In this document: positions 9,688 to 18,795 of the stretch, in pieces
Numbering within the stretch: the first letter of the stretch is position 1
Layout of the letters: the number at the start of each line of letters is the position of its first letter
Origin: Acinetobacter wuhouensis
Lineage (GTDB): Bacteria; Pseudomonadota; Gammaproteobacteria; Pseudomonadales; Moraxellaceae
Assembly: GCF_001696605.3 (NCBI RefSeq)
Contig: NZ_CP031716.1
Span: forward strand, 2,542,001 to 2,606,000
Reading direction: 5' to 3'
Length of the DNA: 64,000 nt
Notes under the pieces: generated by a model
What the model was told of the DNA's origin: nothing
What the model saw: the letters and a program-made list of their open reading frames with translations, nothing else
Database searches by the model: none
Position numbers and translations under genes: made by a program

Positions 9688-10041
9688 ATGACGCATACAC
9701 AGTATATCCAATTTCATCCTGCGGACGATCCAACTCAGCTCAGTAAAATTGGAAACTGGGTGATTACATTTTTGACTGATCAAGTTTCAAATAAAACACA
9801 ACTTGCGATCACCAATGTCATCCCATGCCAAATTCAAGAGACACTACAGCCTCGTCGATTTGTGATAGAAAATATGGAAATGGCTCAAAATTGGTCGATT
9901 CAATCCATTGAATGTTTTGATAGCACTTTAAATCAAACATCCAAACTGAACTTAGACTCTCGACAAGCTCAACAGTTGATTCAACAATTATTGTCTGAGT
10001 TTGAACGCTATGATGTTGAAGCTGTTTATATACAGGCTTGA
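9688..10041 (+). CDS. Small hypothetical cytosolic protein
   Basis: The 117-residue protein is not assigned to a family. The ATG at 9688 is chosen over the in-frame TTG at 9667 because GGGGAAA sits about 9 nt upstream of it. The sequence is soluble, with a beta-rich first half (YIQFHPADDPTQLSKIGNWVITFLTD) and a helical Gln-rich end (SRQAQQLIQQLLSEFERYDVEAVYIQ). There is no signal peptide. A strong terminator follows, so it forms its own unit or ends the preceding one. Confidence 0.65.
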   Translation: MTHTQYIQFHPADDPTQLSKIGNWVITFLTDQVSNKTQLAITNVIPCQIQETLQPRRFVIENMEMAQNWSIQSIECFDSTLNQTSKLNLDSRQAQQLIQQLLSEFERYDVEAVYIQA

Positions 10042-10086
10042 TTTAATTTTAGATTCTTATTCTTTTATCTCGTTTAGAATTGACAT

Positions 10087-10122
10087 AAAAAAACACATGA
10101 AAATATTTACATGTGTTTTTTT
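10087..10122. terminator. Bidirectional terminator
   Basis: A perfect 13-bp stem (10087-10099 with 10110-10122) has A and T runs at the outer ends. It lies between the convergent genes ending at 10041 and 10148 and should serve both. Confidence 0.9.
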
Positions 10123-10147
10123 ACGCATTGATCAATCGAATAATAAA

Positions 10148-10414
10148 TTATACAAAACGAATCGGTTTAAACTCAGGTTCAGGCACATGAGAATCACACT
10201 CCTCACCTTCTTCCTTATGACCTTTGTCGATATAACCTGAACGCTCTTTTTCAGGAACATTTTGATGTTCCCAAGCAATCACAGCTTGCATACAAATTTG
10301 ACGTTGCTCTGCGGTTAACACAACACCATTTGGCCATTTACCGATTTCAACGGCTGTTTTCAAACGCTCAACAATATCAGCATCTAAAATAGATAGCATT
10401 TGTTCAATATTCAT
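10148..10414 (-). CDS. DUF1315 (YeaC-like) protein
   Basis: This 88-residue soluble protein of the DUF1315/YeaC family is recognised from LKTAVEIGKWPNGVVLTAEQRQ followed by CMQAVIAWE and an acidic, proline-containing tail. Its function is unknown. The ATG at 10414 lies 2 nt after the nadK stop with AGGA just upstream inside the end of nadK, so it is translationally coupled to nadK. The TTG at 10420 in the same frame would overlap nadK and is less likely. Confidence 0.88.
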   Translation of the reverse strand: MNIEQMLSILDADIVERLKTAVEIGKWPNGVVLTAEQRQICMQAVIAWEHQNVPEKERSGYIDKGHKEEGEECDSHVPEPEFKPIRFV

Positions 10415-10416
10415 GG

Positions 10417-11319
10417 TCAATCCTGCTGAAATGAATCAAAATCTTGATTCCAACCAAGTTTCGTACGACAAGCCATATAGAAGTCATAGCCTGGTGGATG
10501 TAATAGTATAAGTTTGAATGGATGTTTGCGAATATGCAAACTATCTCCAATATTGAGTGAAACACTATGTTGCCCATCGGCACTGACCATCGGCAAAACA
10601 CGGTTTTCACGAATCAATATTTTAATTTCACTTTGTCCACCGACGACGATCGGACGGGATGATAATGTATGAGGATGCATAGGCACTAAAGCGATGGCAT
10701 CCATACTTGGGTGTAGAATTGGACCGCCACCTGAAAGCGCATAAGCTGTTGAACCCGTTGGGGTAGAAACAATTAAACCATCACTGTGCTGACGATAGAC
10801 GTACTGACCATCAATATTCAGTTCAAAGTCAATCATGTGTACAGATTTACCTGAATGAAGCACCACATCATTCAAAGCAATTGCATCATAAATGCTTTCA
10901 TTTTTAGAGCGAATTTCCATTTCCAATAGAAAACGGCGATCTAACTGGAAGTCACCTTTTAAGACCTGATCGAGTTTAAATAAAACTTCAGTCGGGGTAA
11001 TATCGGTTAAAAATCCCAAACGACCACGGTTAACACCAAGTACTGGCGTATTGTATTTAACTAAAGCTCTTGCAGCATGAAGTAAAGAGCCATCACCACC
11101 CACCACAATAACCAAATCCACCACTTCGCCAAGCAGATTTTTACTGACCGTTTGCGTATTGGGATAAGGAACCAATGCAGCAGTAGCTGTATCAAAAACT
11201 GGATGTAAGCCTAAACTCAATAAATGATCATGGATTAAACACAAAGTATCAATCACTGATGATTTATCAGGTCTGCCAATCAAACCGATATTACGAAACG
11301 TTTTTGGTGAAATTTGCAC
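10417..11319 (-). CDS. nadK: NAD kinase
   Basis: NadK phosphorylates NAD+ to NADP+ using ATP (or polyphosphate in some bacteria). The 300 residues fit the family. The catalytic GGDGS is at residues 74-78, the conserved NRGRLGFLTD follows near residue 105, and the SGGGPILHP substrate loop comes later. It is cytosolic and cotranscribed with the downstream DUF1315 gene. It diverges from mrcB. Confidence 0.97.
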   Translation of the reverse strand: MQISPKTFRNIGLIGRPDKSSVIDTLCLIHDHLLSLGLHPVFDTATAALVPYPNTQTVSKNLLGEVVDLVIVVGGDGSLLHAARALVKYNTPVLGVNRGRLGFLTDITPTEVLFKLDQVLKGDFQLDRRFLLEMEIRSKNESIYDAIALNDVVLHSGKSVHMIDFELNIDGQYVYRQHSDGLIVSTPTGSTAYALSGGGPILHPSMDAIALVPMHPHTLSSRPIVVGGQSEIKILIRENRVLPMVSADGQHSVSLNIGDSLHIRKHPFKLILLHPPGYDFYMACRTKLGWNQDFDSFQQD

Positions 11320-11512
11320 AGGTGCGGTAGCTCCACTTAATATCTGAGATATAATAACACTTTCAGAATATTTTTATAAAATCATTCATAAATGAAAACA
11401 AATAGAAACTTTAAAATGCCTTTAAATTTGTTTATTTCACAGATTTATTATTGCAAATTTAAGAAAAGCTTCGCATGATTAGCGAAAATAAATTGGGTAT
11501 TATCATCTATAT

Positions 11513-13906
11513 ATGAAGACCGAACGTGGTATAGGCTTAATTGCACTGATTTTTTGTGTATTGGTTATTGCTGTATTTCTCGCATTTAGCGTCTACTTAA
11601 TTCGCCTCGACAATGTGATTCGAGATAAATTTGAAGGAAACCGTTGGGATATTCCTGCGAAAGTATTTGCTCGACCTTTAGAAATCTATGCAACTGCGCC
11701 TATCGCTCAGTCTGATTTTGAACAAGAATTAAAACTACTCGGCTATAAAGGCAGTGATAGTTATACCAAATCAGGAACTTATGTTACCCAACCCAACACT
11801 GTTTATGTCCATACTCGTGGTTTCGATTTTGGCGACAGCGTAGATCCTGAACAAGTGCTTCAAGTTTCATTTACTGGTGATACGGTTGCAGATGTCAAAG
11901 CAACTAAACCGACCAATACTGGCATTGCACGTTTAGAACCGATGTTGATTGGTGGCATTTACCCACAGCATAATGAAGACCGTGTGTTAATTAAGCTCAA
12001 CAAAGTCCCTAAACCTTTGATTGAAGCGTTAATTGCCACTGAAGACCGTAATTTTTATAAACATCATGGTATTTCGTTCCGTGGTACAGCTCGCGCTTTA
12101 GTCAGTAACGTGACAGGTGGTAAGCGTCAAGGTGGTTCAACATTAACTCAACAGTTAGTGAAAAACTTTTTCTTAACCCCTGAAAAAACGCTAAAACGTA
12201 AAGTCAATGAAGCGCTGATGTCATTGCTACTTGAACTTCACTATAGTAAAGATGAACTTTTAGAAGCTTATTTAAATGAAGTGAATCTAGGTCAAAGTGG
12301 TAACTATTCTGTCAATGGTTATGGTTTGGCATCACAATTCTATTTTGGTTTACCTTTAAGCGAACTCAATATTTCCCAACAAGCTTATTTGGTTGGTTTA
12401 GTACAAGGCCCAACTTTATTTAATCCTTGGAAAAATCCTGAGGGTGCGAAAAAGCGTCGTAATATTGTGCTGAACAATATGTTGGTCATGGGCTATTTAG
12501 ACCAAGCGCAATATGAAAAAGAAATTGCTCGTCCACTCAATGTTGTGAGTAAACCATCACTTGGCAATGCCAGCTTCCCTGACTTTTTAGATATTGTTCG
12601 TCGTCAACTTAAAACTGAATATCAAGAAACGGATTTGACCAATCAAGGTTTGAGAATTTTTACAACTTTAGACCCGATTGCACAAACACGTGTTCAAAAT
12701 AGTTTTAGAGAAACAGTAAAACGTTTAGTTAGTTCAAATCCTGCTCGTTTGAAAGACCTACAAGGTGCAGTACTCATTACTCGTCCTGAAAATGGTGAAT
12801 TGATTGCAGCTGTTGGCTCAACACAAGATTTCACTGGTTTTAACCGAACTGTAGATGCGAAACGTCAAGTTGGTTCATTACTCAAGCCAGTAATTTATTT
12901 AAGTGCTTTGGAGTCTGGTCGATATAACTGGGCATCGCAAATTGAAGACTCGCCAATCAGTATTCCAACCGATGGGAATAAGTCTTGGACACCGAAAAAC
13001 TACAGTGGTAGTGGCTATGGCTTTGTCCCAATGTCACAAGCTTTGGCAAATTCCTACAACTTATCTGCTGTACGCTTGGGGAATGAATTTGGTATTTCAA
13101 CATTTAGCAATAATTTGACTAAATTTGGCGTAACTTCAAAAATTCCAAACTACCCTTCGATTTTCCTCGGTGCTGTAGATATGTCACCAATGGAAATGAC
13201 CAGTATTTACGGTAACTTTGCAACAGGTGGATTTAAATATCCAACCAAAGCCATCAGAACCGTGGTTGACTCAAATGGTCGCTTACTTGAACGTTTTGCA
13301 TTAAATGTACAGCAAACCATTGATCCCTCTACAGCCTATTTACTGAATTTTGGCTTACAACAAGTGATGTCTTCAGGTACAGGGCGTGCGGCGTATGCGA
13401 GCCTCCCTGCTGAATTGAAACTTGCAGGTAAATCTGGCACGACCAATGATACCCGTGATTCATGGTTTGCAGGCTATTCAGGTAATCACTTGGCGGTGGT
13501 GTGGTTAGGCTTAGACAATAACAAAATAACTGGCTTAACGGGTTCATCAGGAGCATTACCTGTTTGGACCAATGTCATGAAACAATTGCGTCAAAAACCT
13601 GTGAATTTGCGTCAAACTGATGATATTTCATGGCAATGGATTAATTCTGGAACAGGTGAACTTTCCGCGCAAGGCTGTGCAGGTGCAATGTATATTCCAT
13701 TGCTTAGACATACTGTACCGAATCGTGCTGATGCCTGCGGTGCTTCACATTACCAAGTTGAACCGCAGTACATACCTGATACACAACAAAACAGCTCTCA
13801 AGCGCAATCAAGCGATAGTATGGACAACTATATCCGTGAAAGTGAAGACAGCATGGATCAAGACTCACGTGGTCGTGTGATTTCAAGTGGCAGTTATAGT
13901 CATTGA
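11513..13906 (+). CDS. mrcB: Penicillin-binding protein 1B
   Basis: This bifunctional class A PBP (797 residues) polymerises and cross-links peptidoglycan at the outer face of the inner membrane. The order is a short cytosolic start, one transmembrane helix (about 7-31), a UB2H-like region, a GT51 transglycosylase with catalytic Glu177 (ATEDRNFYKHHG) and the RQGGSTLTQQLVKN motif (206-218), then a transpeptidase with SxxK at 455-458, SYN at 514-516 and KSGT at 640-643. A Ser/Gln-rich tail follows. All catalytic motifs are intact. The next gene encodes a lipoprotein that could be functionally linked. Confidence 0.95.
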   Translation: MKTERGIGLIALIFCVLVIAVFLAFSVYLIRLDNVIRDKFEGNRWDIPAKVFARPLEIYATAPIAQSDFEQELKLLGYKGSDSYTKSGTYVTQPNTVYVHTRGFDFGDSVDPEQVLQVSFTGDTVADVKATKPTNTGIARLEPMLIGGIYPQHNEDRVLIKLNKVPKPLIEALIATEDRNFYKHHGISFRGTARALVSNVTGGKRQGGSTLTQQLVKNFFLTPEKTLKRKVNEALMSLLLELHYSKDELLEAYLNEVNLGQSGNYSVNGYGLASQFYFGLPLSELNISQQAYLVGLVQGPTLFNPWKNPEGAKKRRNIVLNNMLVMGYLDQAQYEKEIARPLNVVSKPSLGNASFPDFLDIVRRQLKTEYQETDLTNQGLRIFTTLDPIAQTRVQNSFRETVKRLVSSNPARLKDLQGAVLITRPENGELIAAVGSTQDFTGFNRTVDAKRQVGSLLKPVIYLSALESGRYNWASQIEDSPISIPTDGNKSWTPKNYSGSGYGFVPMSQALANSYNLSAVRLGNEFGISTFSNNLTKFGVTSKIPNYPSIFLGAVDMSPMEMTSIYGNFATGGFKYPTKAIRTVVDSNGRLLERFALNVQQTIDPSTAYLLNFGLQQVMSSGTGRAAYASLPAELKLAGKSGTTNDTRDSWFAGYSGNHLAVVWLGLDNNKITGLTGSSGALPVWTNVMKQLRQKPVNLRQTDDISWQWINSGTGELSAQGCAGAMYIPLLRHTVPNRADACGASHYQVEPQYIPDTQQNSSQAQSSDSMDNYIRESEDSMDQDSRGRVISSGSYSH

Positions 13907-13964
13907 TATTAGAAACTAATATTTGAAATTGGACACCTAAATTGATTTTTGGATGGTTGTTGAT

Positions 13965-14555
13965 ATGAAAAGTTATACCGCTCGTATGCCTAAGATTGGT
14001 TATGTCACCACGTTATTGACGATATTCGTGGTGACTGGCTGCCAAACTGTTCCCGAACAAAGCAACCATCCTAAAAAGCCGATAGAGAAACAACAAACCA
14101 CACCTCACAAACAAGGTGTTCCGACACCTGATGGTGTGAAAATTACCCCTTATGAACGTCCTGAAATAAAACGTGAACAAGCTCCAGTGATTATTCCGCA
14201 ACAAAAAGTTCAAAACCAAACATTTGATGATGGGAAAAATATTCCTGCTGTTCAACAGCTTTTGCAACAAACTCAATCTGCATTTCAAAAAGGTCAATGG
14301 GATGAAGCTGAACGCTTCGCACTCAATGCACAACGTCTTGCACCCCAATCAGCCGATGTATTTGCATATTTGGCGCGTATCGCCAATCAAAAGAAGCAAT
14401 ATGCCAATGCTGAATCTTTAGCACGTCGTGGACTCAGTTATGCACAAAGCACCACGCAAAAGAAAGTGTTTTGGAATGTTATTCTACAATCCGCACAACA
14501 GCAGAAAAATCAACAAATCATTGCAGAAGCATTAAGACATTTACAAAGTTTGTAA
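13965..14555 (+). CDS. TPR lipoprotein downstream of PBP1b
   Basis: The 196-residue protein has a lipoprotein signal (lipobox VTGC, Cys26), a proline/lysine-rich linker to about residue 85, then two or three TPR-like helical pairs (residues about 90-190, with AERFALNAQRLAPQSADVFAYLARIA). The ATG at 13965 is preferred because GGATGG precedes it; the ATG at 13953 would add four residues. It lies 58 nt after mrcB in the same direction. By position it could act with PBP1b, like other outer-membrane lipoprotein partners, but that is an inference; no LpoB-type signature was seen. Confidence 0.75.
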   Translation: MKSYTARMPKIGYVTTLLTIFVVTGCQTVPEQSNHPKKPIEKQQTTPHKQGVPTPDGVKITPYERPEIKREQAPVIIPQQKVQNQTFDDGKNIPAVQQLLQQTQSAFQKGQWDEAERFALNAQRLAPQSADVFAYLARIANQKKQYANAESLARRGLSYAQSTTQKKVFWNVILQSAQQQKNQQIIAEALRHLQSL

Positions 14556-14594
14556 TATCATTTTTTCAATATTCCTCATGCTTCCATAACACGA

Positions 14595-15506
14595 TTAAAA
14601 ATTACGAATCCCTGCAACACCATAAGCACCGTGTTGCTGTGCGATCTCTAAATCATTCGGCTTCAAACCGCCTAATGCAAAAACAGGAATATCTATACTT
14701 TCTACATAGCTTGCAAATGTATCCCATCCCAGACCATGTGCTTCAGGGTGCGATTCAGTAGCTAAAACAGGGCTTAAAATCACAGCATCGTAGCCAAGCA
14801 CCTGTGCTTTTTGTAAAGAAACTAAATCATGACAGGCTGCGATACATCGAATCCCTGTGGGTAATTGCCCTGCCATTTGCGCCATCAATTGATCATGTTT
14901 GAAATGGATTGCTGAAACCTTTTTCTGAATCTGTTCAGATAGTTGTTCCCACAAATCGACATTGACAATCAATTTAGACAAAGCTACATCATCTAATTGT
15001 TGAATTTGATCAATTGCAGTCTGATCTGCCTCAGTTCGGAAATAAAAAAGTTTGTGATTTAAATCAGCGCCAGTATTTTCAACAAGTGTAATAATCTCAG
15101 ATGAAATTTTAATCTGGTGTGCCCAAAACAAACGCTGAACAATCGCTTGATTGGCTTTAGGAAAATTCAGTTCTAATAATTGATCACGGCGATACCACGT
15201 CCACGGCTTTTGAATATCATTGAGATATTTCTCAGGAACTTGTGCATGAAACAAGTGTAAATATACTTCTATATCTTCATATTCATGATGAATCACATCA
15301 AACACATGCCACTGTTGGATGCCGATTCCTACTTCCTCAAAAATCTCACGACGACATGCTTCAACAGGTGTTTCCCCTGCTTCAACTTTACCACCTGGGA
15401 ATTCATATTTATTGCCCTGATGTTGATCTGCATTGCGCCATCCAACCAAAACTTTTCCACGGTGAAATAATAAGGCGATTGCCACATGAACACTAGGTTT
15501 AGACAT
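14595..15506 (-). CDS. MutT-type Nudix hydrolase fused to ThiE-like domain
   Basis: The 303-residue fusion has residues 1-130 as a Nudix domain with a complete Nudix box (GGKVEAGETPVEACRREIFE, then EVGI), as in MutT enzymes that remove 8-oxo-dGTP. Residues about 140-303 resemble thiamine phosphate synthase/TenI (TIM-barrel motifs GYDAVILSPVLAT and FALGGLKP, ending AYGVAGIRNF). This fusion is known in gamma-proteobacteria, where the second domain's role is unclear. Sanitising oxidised nucleotides is the safest role. It diverges from hemP, sharing the promoter gap. Confidence 0.88.
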   Translation of the reverse strand: MSKPSVHVAIALLFHRGKVLVGWRNADQHQGNKYEFPGGKVEAGETPVEACRREIFEEVGIGIQQWHVFDVIHHEYEDIEVYLHLFHAQVPEKYLNDIQKPWTWYRRDQLLELNFPKANQAIVQRLFWAHQIKISSEIITLVENTGADLNHKLFYFRTEADQTAIDQIQQLDDVALSKLIVNVDLWEQLSEQIQKKVSAIHFKHDQLMAQMAGQLPTGIRCIAACHDLVSLQKAQVLGYDAVILSPVLATESHPEAHGLGWDTFASYVESIDIPVFALGGLKPNDLEIAQQHGAYGVAGIRNF

Positions 15507-15577
15507 CTAAACGAATCCCTGAAATTTTATAGAATTGTAAGCAATTATAGAAAATTTATAAATGATAAAAATTATCG

Positions 15578-15609
15578 TTGACAGAGCTATTCGATAATGA
15601 TTATCATTT
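15578..15609 (+). promoter_or_regulatory. hemP promoter with overlapping Fur box
   Basis: TTGACA (15578-15583) and TATCAT (15602-15607) are spaced by 18 nt. The sequence GATAATGATTATCATTT at 15593-15609 overlaps the -10 region and closely matches the 19-bp Fur box (consensus recalled). Iron-bound Fur there would block the promoter, so hemP should rise under iron starvation. Confidence 0.85.
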
Positions 15610-15646
15610 AAATCACTTAGACAGCACCCCACATGGAGTCACAATA

Positions 15647-15817
15647 ATGAACGCACCATTTAGCCTATTCACTCGTAATACTGAAGCTCACCAATCATTA
15701 CCGATGTTACATTCAAACAATTTATTTGCACTAGGTCGTGAAATTCGCATTATGCATGCAGGAGAAGAATATCGTTTACGTTTAACACGTAACAATCGTC
15801 TGATATTGACCAAATAA
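15647..15817 (+). CDS. hemP: Hemin uptake protein HemP
   Basis: This is a 56-residue HemP-family protein with the diagnostic ALGREIRIMHAGEEYRLRLT and the ending RLILTK. HemP is linked to haem and iron acquisition; its mechanism is poorly understood, with proposals of a regulatory role. The ATG at 15647 has GGAG 8 nt upstream; a longer reading from TTG at 15578 would run through the promoter and Fur box and is rejected. It stands alone, with no haem receptor gene beside it, and ends at a terminator. Confidence 0.9.
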   Translation: MNAPFSLFTRNTEAHQSLPMLHSNNLFALGREIRIMHAGEEYRLRLTRNNRLILTK

Positions 15818-15854
15818 TTATAAGAATTTTAATTAAAACAAAAAACGTGGGAAC

Positions 15855-15886
15855 AAGCAGTATGAATCAGCGCATGCTGCTTTTTT
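15855..15886 (+). terminator. Intrinsic terminator after hemP
   Basis: AAGCAG and CTGCTT pair, with a partly paired interior, followed by six T on the plus strand, 37 nt past hemP. Confidence 0.8.
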
Positions 15887-15990
15887 AAGTATTAATACAT
15901 TTCAAATATTCTCCTCCAAGACTCGCCATTTTTTAAAATACTGATCAAAAAACACTAACCGTTGGATAAATCGAATAAAAACATTAAAAA

Positions 15991-17349
15991 CTAATGAAGA
16001 TAAAGACTCACTTTTAAACCTCCATGCTCCGAAGCTTCAATATGCATCTGTCCACGGTGCAACTCAGTAACTTTTTTACAAATGGATAATCCCAAACCTG
16101 AACCTTGCGTTTTCGTACCCAAAGCTCGATAAAAGCGTTCTCCCAAATGTTTTAAAATGTCCGGAGGAATACCCTCACCATCATTTTCTATTTCAAAAAC
16201 TTCCCAATTGTTTAAATATCCAAGATGGATGTAAATATTTCCCTGCGGAGGCGTATAACGAATCGCATTGTCGATTAAATTACGGATACAGATGAAGAGT
16301 AGTTCCTCATTGCCATATACTTTTACTTGTTCATTTTCAATGTGAAGCTGAATCTGTTTTTCACGTAATTGCGACGCTAAAGTCTGTAAAACCTCTTGCG
16401 TGATTGCTTCCAAATCCAACCACGTTTTGGCTAATTCACTGTCATTACTTGGATCTAAACGTGCCAAAAGTAATAAATTTTCGAGTACTTGTGTACCACG
16501 ATGAACATCTTGTTGGATATTGTCTAAATAAGGTTGTAACTCAGGTAAATCTTGATATTTACGTTTCAGCACTTGCAAGCGCATTTGAATCGCAGAAAGT
16601 GGCGAACGTAATTCATGTGAAGCATCCGCAGTAAATCGTTGCTCATTGCTGAGTGCTTGATCTAAACGAGTTAACATCTGATTGAGCTGATTGACCATTG
16701 GTTGCAGCTCTTGAAACTCTGGTTGTGGTTGCTGAATGATCGATAAATCTTGGGCATTTTTTCCTGCAATTTCATTGGAAAGTTGCTGAATCGACTTGAA
16801 TTGTTTTTTAACTGAAAAATGCAAAACGCCCCATTGCACAACCCACAAACCCAACAATACTTCAAGATAAGTAAAGAAACTCTGAGTGAGATCTTTAAAC
16901 CGTACACTGAGCGGTTGTAGCATGTTCACCGTTAATTTTGAATCATCATCTGTCGCTTGGTAACTTCGTTGCAAACGTTGATCGATCCATACAATGTCAT
17001 AGCCATTTTGTAAGTCTGTGATCATTCGTTTCTGTGCTACATGCTTTTTTTCTGTATCAATTTCATCTGTGGCAGACTCAGTTGAATCTGTTAGTAACTG
17101 TTGTCCATTTACCAATTGATATTGGATATCAAACTCATCACTCAATTCATCCAGTTGTGAACCTGAGTTTTGGCTGAGATCAGACTTCAACAGCATATCT
17201 GCAACTTCATCCATGATTTGATCTTGGACTTTCATGGTGTGATAAATCGAAATCCCCACCAAAAGCAATAACGCAAGCAACCCTGCCACAATCGAACTGA
17301 GCATGGATGTTTTTATCAGTCTTTTTCGGAGCGAAATTGCTTGGGTCAT
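15991..17349 (-). CDS. QseC-like sensor histidine kinase
   Basis: The membrane sensor kinase has 452 residues from the ATG at 17349 (AAGG upstream; the in-frame TTG at 17370 is not needed). It has one TM helix near residues 18-38, a periplasmic sensor of about 120 residues, a second TM near 160-180, then HAMP, a dimerisation domain with His245 (ASHELRSP), an N box (LIDNAIRYTPP), G1 (NDGEGIPPD) and G2 (GSGLGLSICK). Downstream of a cognate OmpR-type regulator and a ygiW-like gene, the order matches E. coli ygiW-qseB-qseC, so QseC-like is the best name. The signal is unknown; PmrB is less likely because no pmrC is present. Confidence 0.88.
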   Translation of the reverse strand: MTQAISLRKRLIKTSMLSSIVAGLLALLLLVGISIYHTMKVQDQIMDEVADMLLKSDLSQNSGSQLDELSDEFDIQYQLVNGQQLLTDSTESATDEIDTEKKHVAQKRMITDLQNGYDIVWIDQRLQRSYQATDDDSKLTVNMLQPLSVRFKDLTQSFFTYLEVLLGLWVVQWGVLHFSVKKQFKSIQQLSNEIAGKNAQDLSIIQQPQPEFQELQPMVNQLNQMLTRLDQALSNEQRFTADASHELRSPLSAIQMRLQVLKRKYQDLPELQPYLDNIQQDVHRGTQVLENLLLLARLDPSNDSELAKTWLDLEAITQEVLQTLASQLREKQIQLHIENEQVKVYGNEELLFICIRNLIDNAIRYTPPQGNIYIHLGYLNNWEVFEIENDGEGIPPDILKHLGERFYRALGTKTQGSGLGLSICKKVTELHRGQMHIEASEHGGLKVSLYLH

Positions 17350-17413
17350 TGTTGCCTTTTTAAATACCAAAATGAGTTGTGGATGAATTTATGGTTCAAG
17401 GTGCTGAACAGAT

Positions 17414-18085
17414 TCAATCTTGTGTCGTATTCTGATTCATTCGATAACCTAAACCGCGTAAAGTCTTAATCAAATGGCTACCGATTTTTTTCCGTAATTG
17501 ATAGATATACACTTCTATGGCATTACTTTCGATTTCATCGCCCCAAGCATATAAAGATTCTTCTAACTGCTCACGCGTCACCACATGTTCAGGTTTTTGC
17601 ATCAATTTATATAAAATTTGAAATTCTTTTGCTGTTAAAGCCACAGCTTGCTGATCTTGGAAAACAGTTTTTGCTTGGGGATCTAGTACCAAATTGGCAT
17701 ATTTGATTTCATTGACATTGCTCGACTGCGACTGTCTCAGTTGGGCGCGGACACGGGCTGATAATTCGTCAAGGCTAAAGGGTTTAACCAAGTAATCATT
17801 TGCACCCAAATCCAAACCTTGGACACGATCTTGAATGGTATCTCTTGCTGTGAGAAAAATCACAGGTGTATCTGGATAAAGCTTTTTAAGTCGCTGTAGA
17901 ATTTCATCTCCAGTCGCTTTGGGTAAACCACGATCTAAAAGCACACAATCATACTGATGCTGTTCGATGGCTAAAATGGCATGATCACCACGTTCTACCC
18001 AATCAACATTATAACCATCCATTTCTAACCAAGATTTAATGCTTTCAGCCTGTGAGCTATCGTCTTCTGCAAGCAAGATACGCAT
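17414..18085 (-). CDS. OmpR-family response regulator (QseB-like)
   Basis: The 223-residue regulator has a receiver domain with acidic pair Glu7/Asp8/Asp9, phospho-acceptor Asp51 (VLLDRGLP) and Lys101 (LVKPF), then an OmpR/PhoB winged helix (residues about 125-220, ending LIKTLRGLGYRM). It is 64 nt upstream of its kinase on the same strand, so the two form an operon. It probably controls itself and the neighbouring ygiW-like gene as in enterobacteria; no operator was identified here. Confidence 0.92.
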   Translation of the reverse strand: MRILLAEDDSSQAESIKSWLEMDGYNVDWVERGDHAILAIEQHQYDCVLLDRGLPKATGDEILQRLKKLYPDTPVIFLTARDTIQDRVQGLDLGANDYLVKPFSLDELSARVRAQLRQSQSSNVNEIKYANLVLDPQAKTVFQDQQAVALTAKEFQILYKLMQKPEHVVTREQLEESLYAWGDEIESNAIEVYIYQLRKKIGSHLIKTLRGLGYRMNQNTTQD

Positions 18086-18192
18086 AAAGTACCTATTTAA
18101 TGGGTTAATGAATCAGGGAATCTCTGTCTTTTATAAAATAATTTAAAAAATAAATCTGTAGGAACTTGTTGAATGCTTGGGCTAAAGCGAAA

Positions 18193-18218
18193 AAACCACA
18201 TGTATCTACATGTGGTTT
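18193..18218 (-). terminator. Terminator after ygiW-like gene
   Basis: AAACCACATGTA and TACATGTGGTTT pair perfectly (12 bp) around 2 nt. The minus strand continues into TTTT after the stem. It separates the ygiW-like gene from the two-component operon downstream. Confidence 0.85.
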
Positions 18219-18288
18219 TAGTTTACAGACGCTTTAAATCAATCTTGTTAAATAAATTTTGCGACTGAATCAATCGGCTGTGAATGAA

Positions 18289-18648
18289 TTAAAACTGAAC
18301 AGCATCCACATCTATTTCAACACGCTTGGTTGGCTTGTAGTCGATGTCTACTTCACCAATCAACGTAACTGTTGTATTTGGCGCAATCGGTTTGCCTTGC
18401 CATAATTCATCATCAATATCGACAGTGATCGTACCTGTGCTGTCACGGAATTGATATTTTTCATCGCCAGTCGCTTTTACTACATGACCACGCAGTTGTA
18501 CCTTGGTATCATCTTTGAACGTCAAAGCTTGTTTTACCGTGGTTAAGCTCGATGTCAATGCTGATTGGTTGACCGCTGTATTTGCAACTGCAAATGTCGC
18601 TGTACCAATTAAACCTGCTGCTAAAATTGTTTTAGAAATTGAGTTCAT
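18289..18648 (-). CDS. YgiW/YdeI-type BOF periplasmic protein
   Basis: The 119-residue protein has a Sec signal peptide (residues about 1-23, cleavage near VANTA) and a bacterial OB-fold (BOF) domain: KVQLRGHVVK, YQFRDSTGTITVDIDDELW, then VTLIGEVDIDYKPTKRVEIDVDAV. This matches the YgiW/YdeI family, periplasmic proteins linked to stress tolerance. It precedes qseB-like and qseC-like genes in the same direction but has its own terminator, so it may be a target of the pair rather than part of its operon. Confidence 0.88.
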   Translation of the reverse strand: MNSISKTILAAGLIGTATFAVANTAVNQSALTSSLTTVKQALTFKDDTKVQLRGHVVKATGDEKYQFRDSTGTITVDIDDELWQGKPIAPNTTVTLIGEVDIDYKPTKRVEIDVDAVQF

Positions 18649-18795
18649 CTTCTTACCTCATTGCTGTTTGTTATTTCGATAAAGCTATTTAAACAAATCA
18701 ACATGAGGTGAATCTTAGGAATTCTTCATTTTCAATTTTAAATGCAAATTTTAATTTCCACTTTTAAACGTAAATCCTAGAAACTCATTCAAAAA

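Noticed and set aside
15578..15646. Longer HemP reading from TTG at 15578
   Set aside because: It would translate the -35, Fur box and -10; the ATG at 15647 has a proper ribosome site.
15991..18085. PmrAB two-component system
   Set aside because: No pmrC phosphoethanolamine transferase is adjacent, and the ygiW-like gene upstream matches the qseBC neighbourhood.
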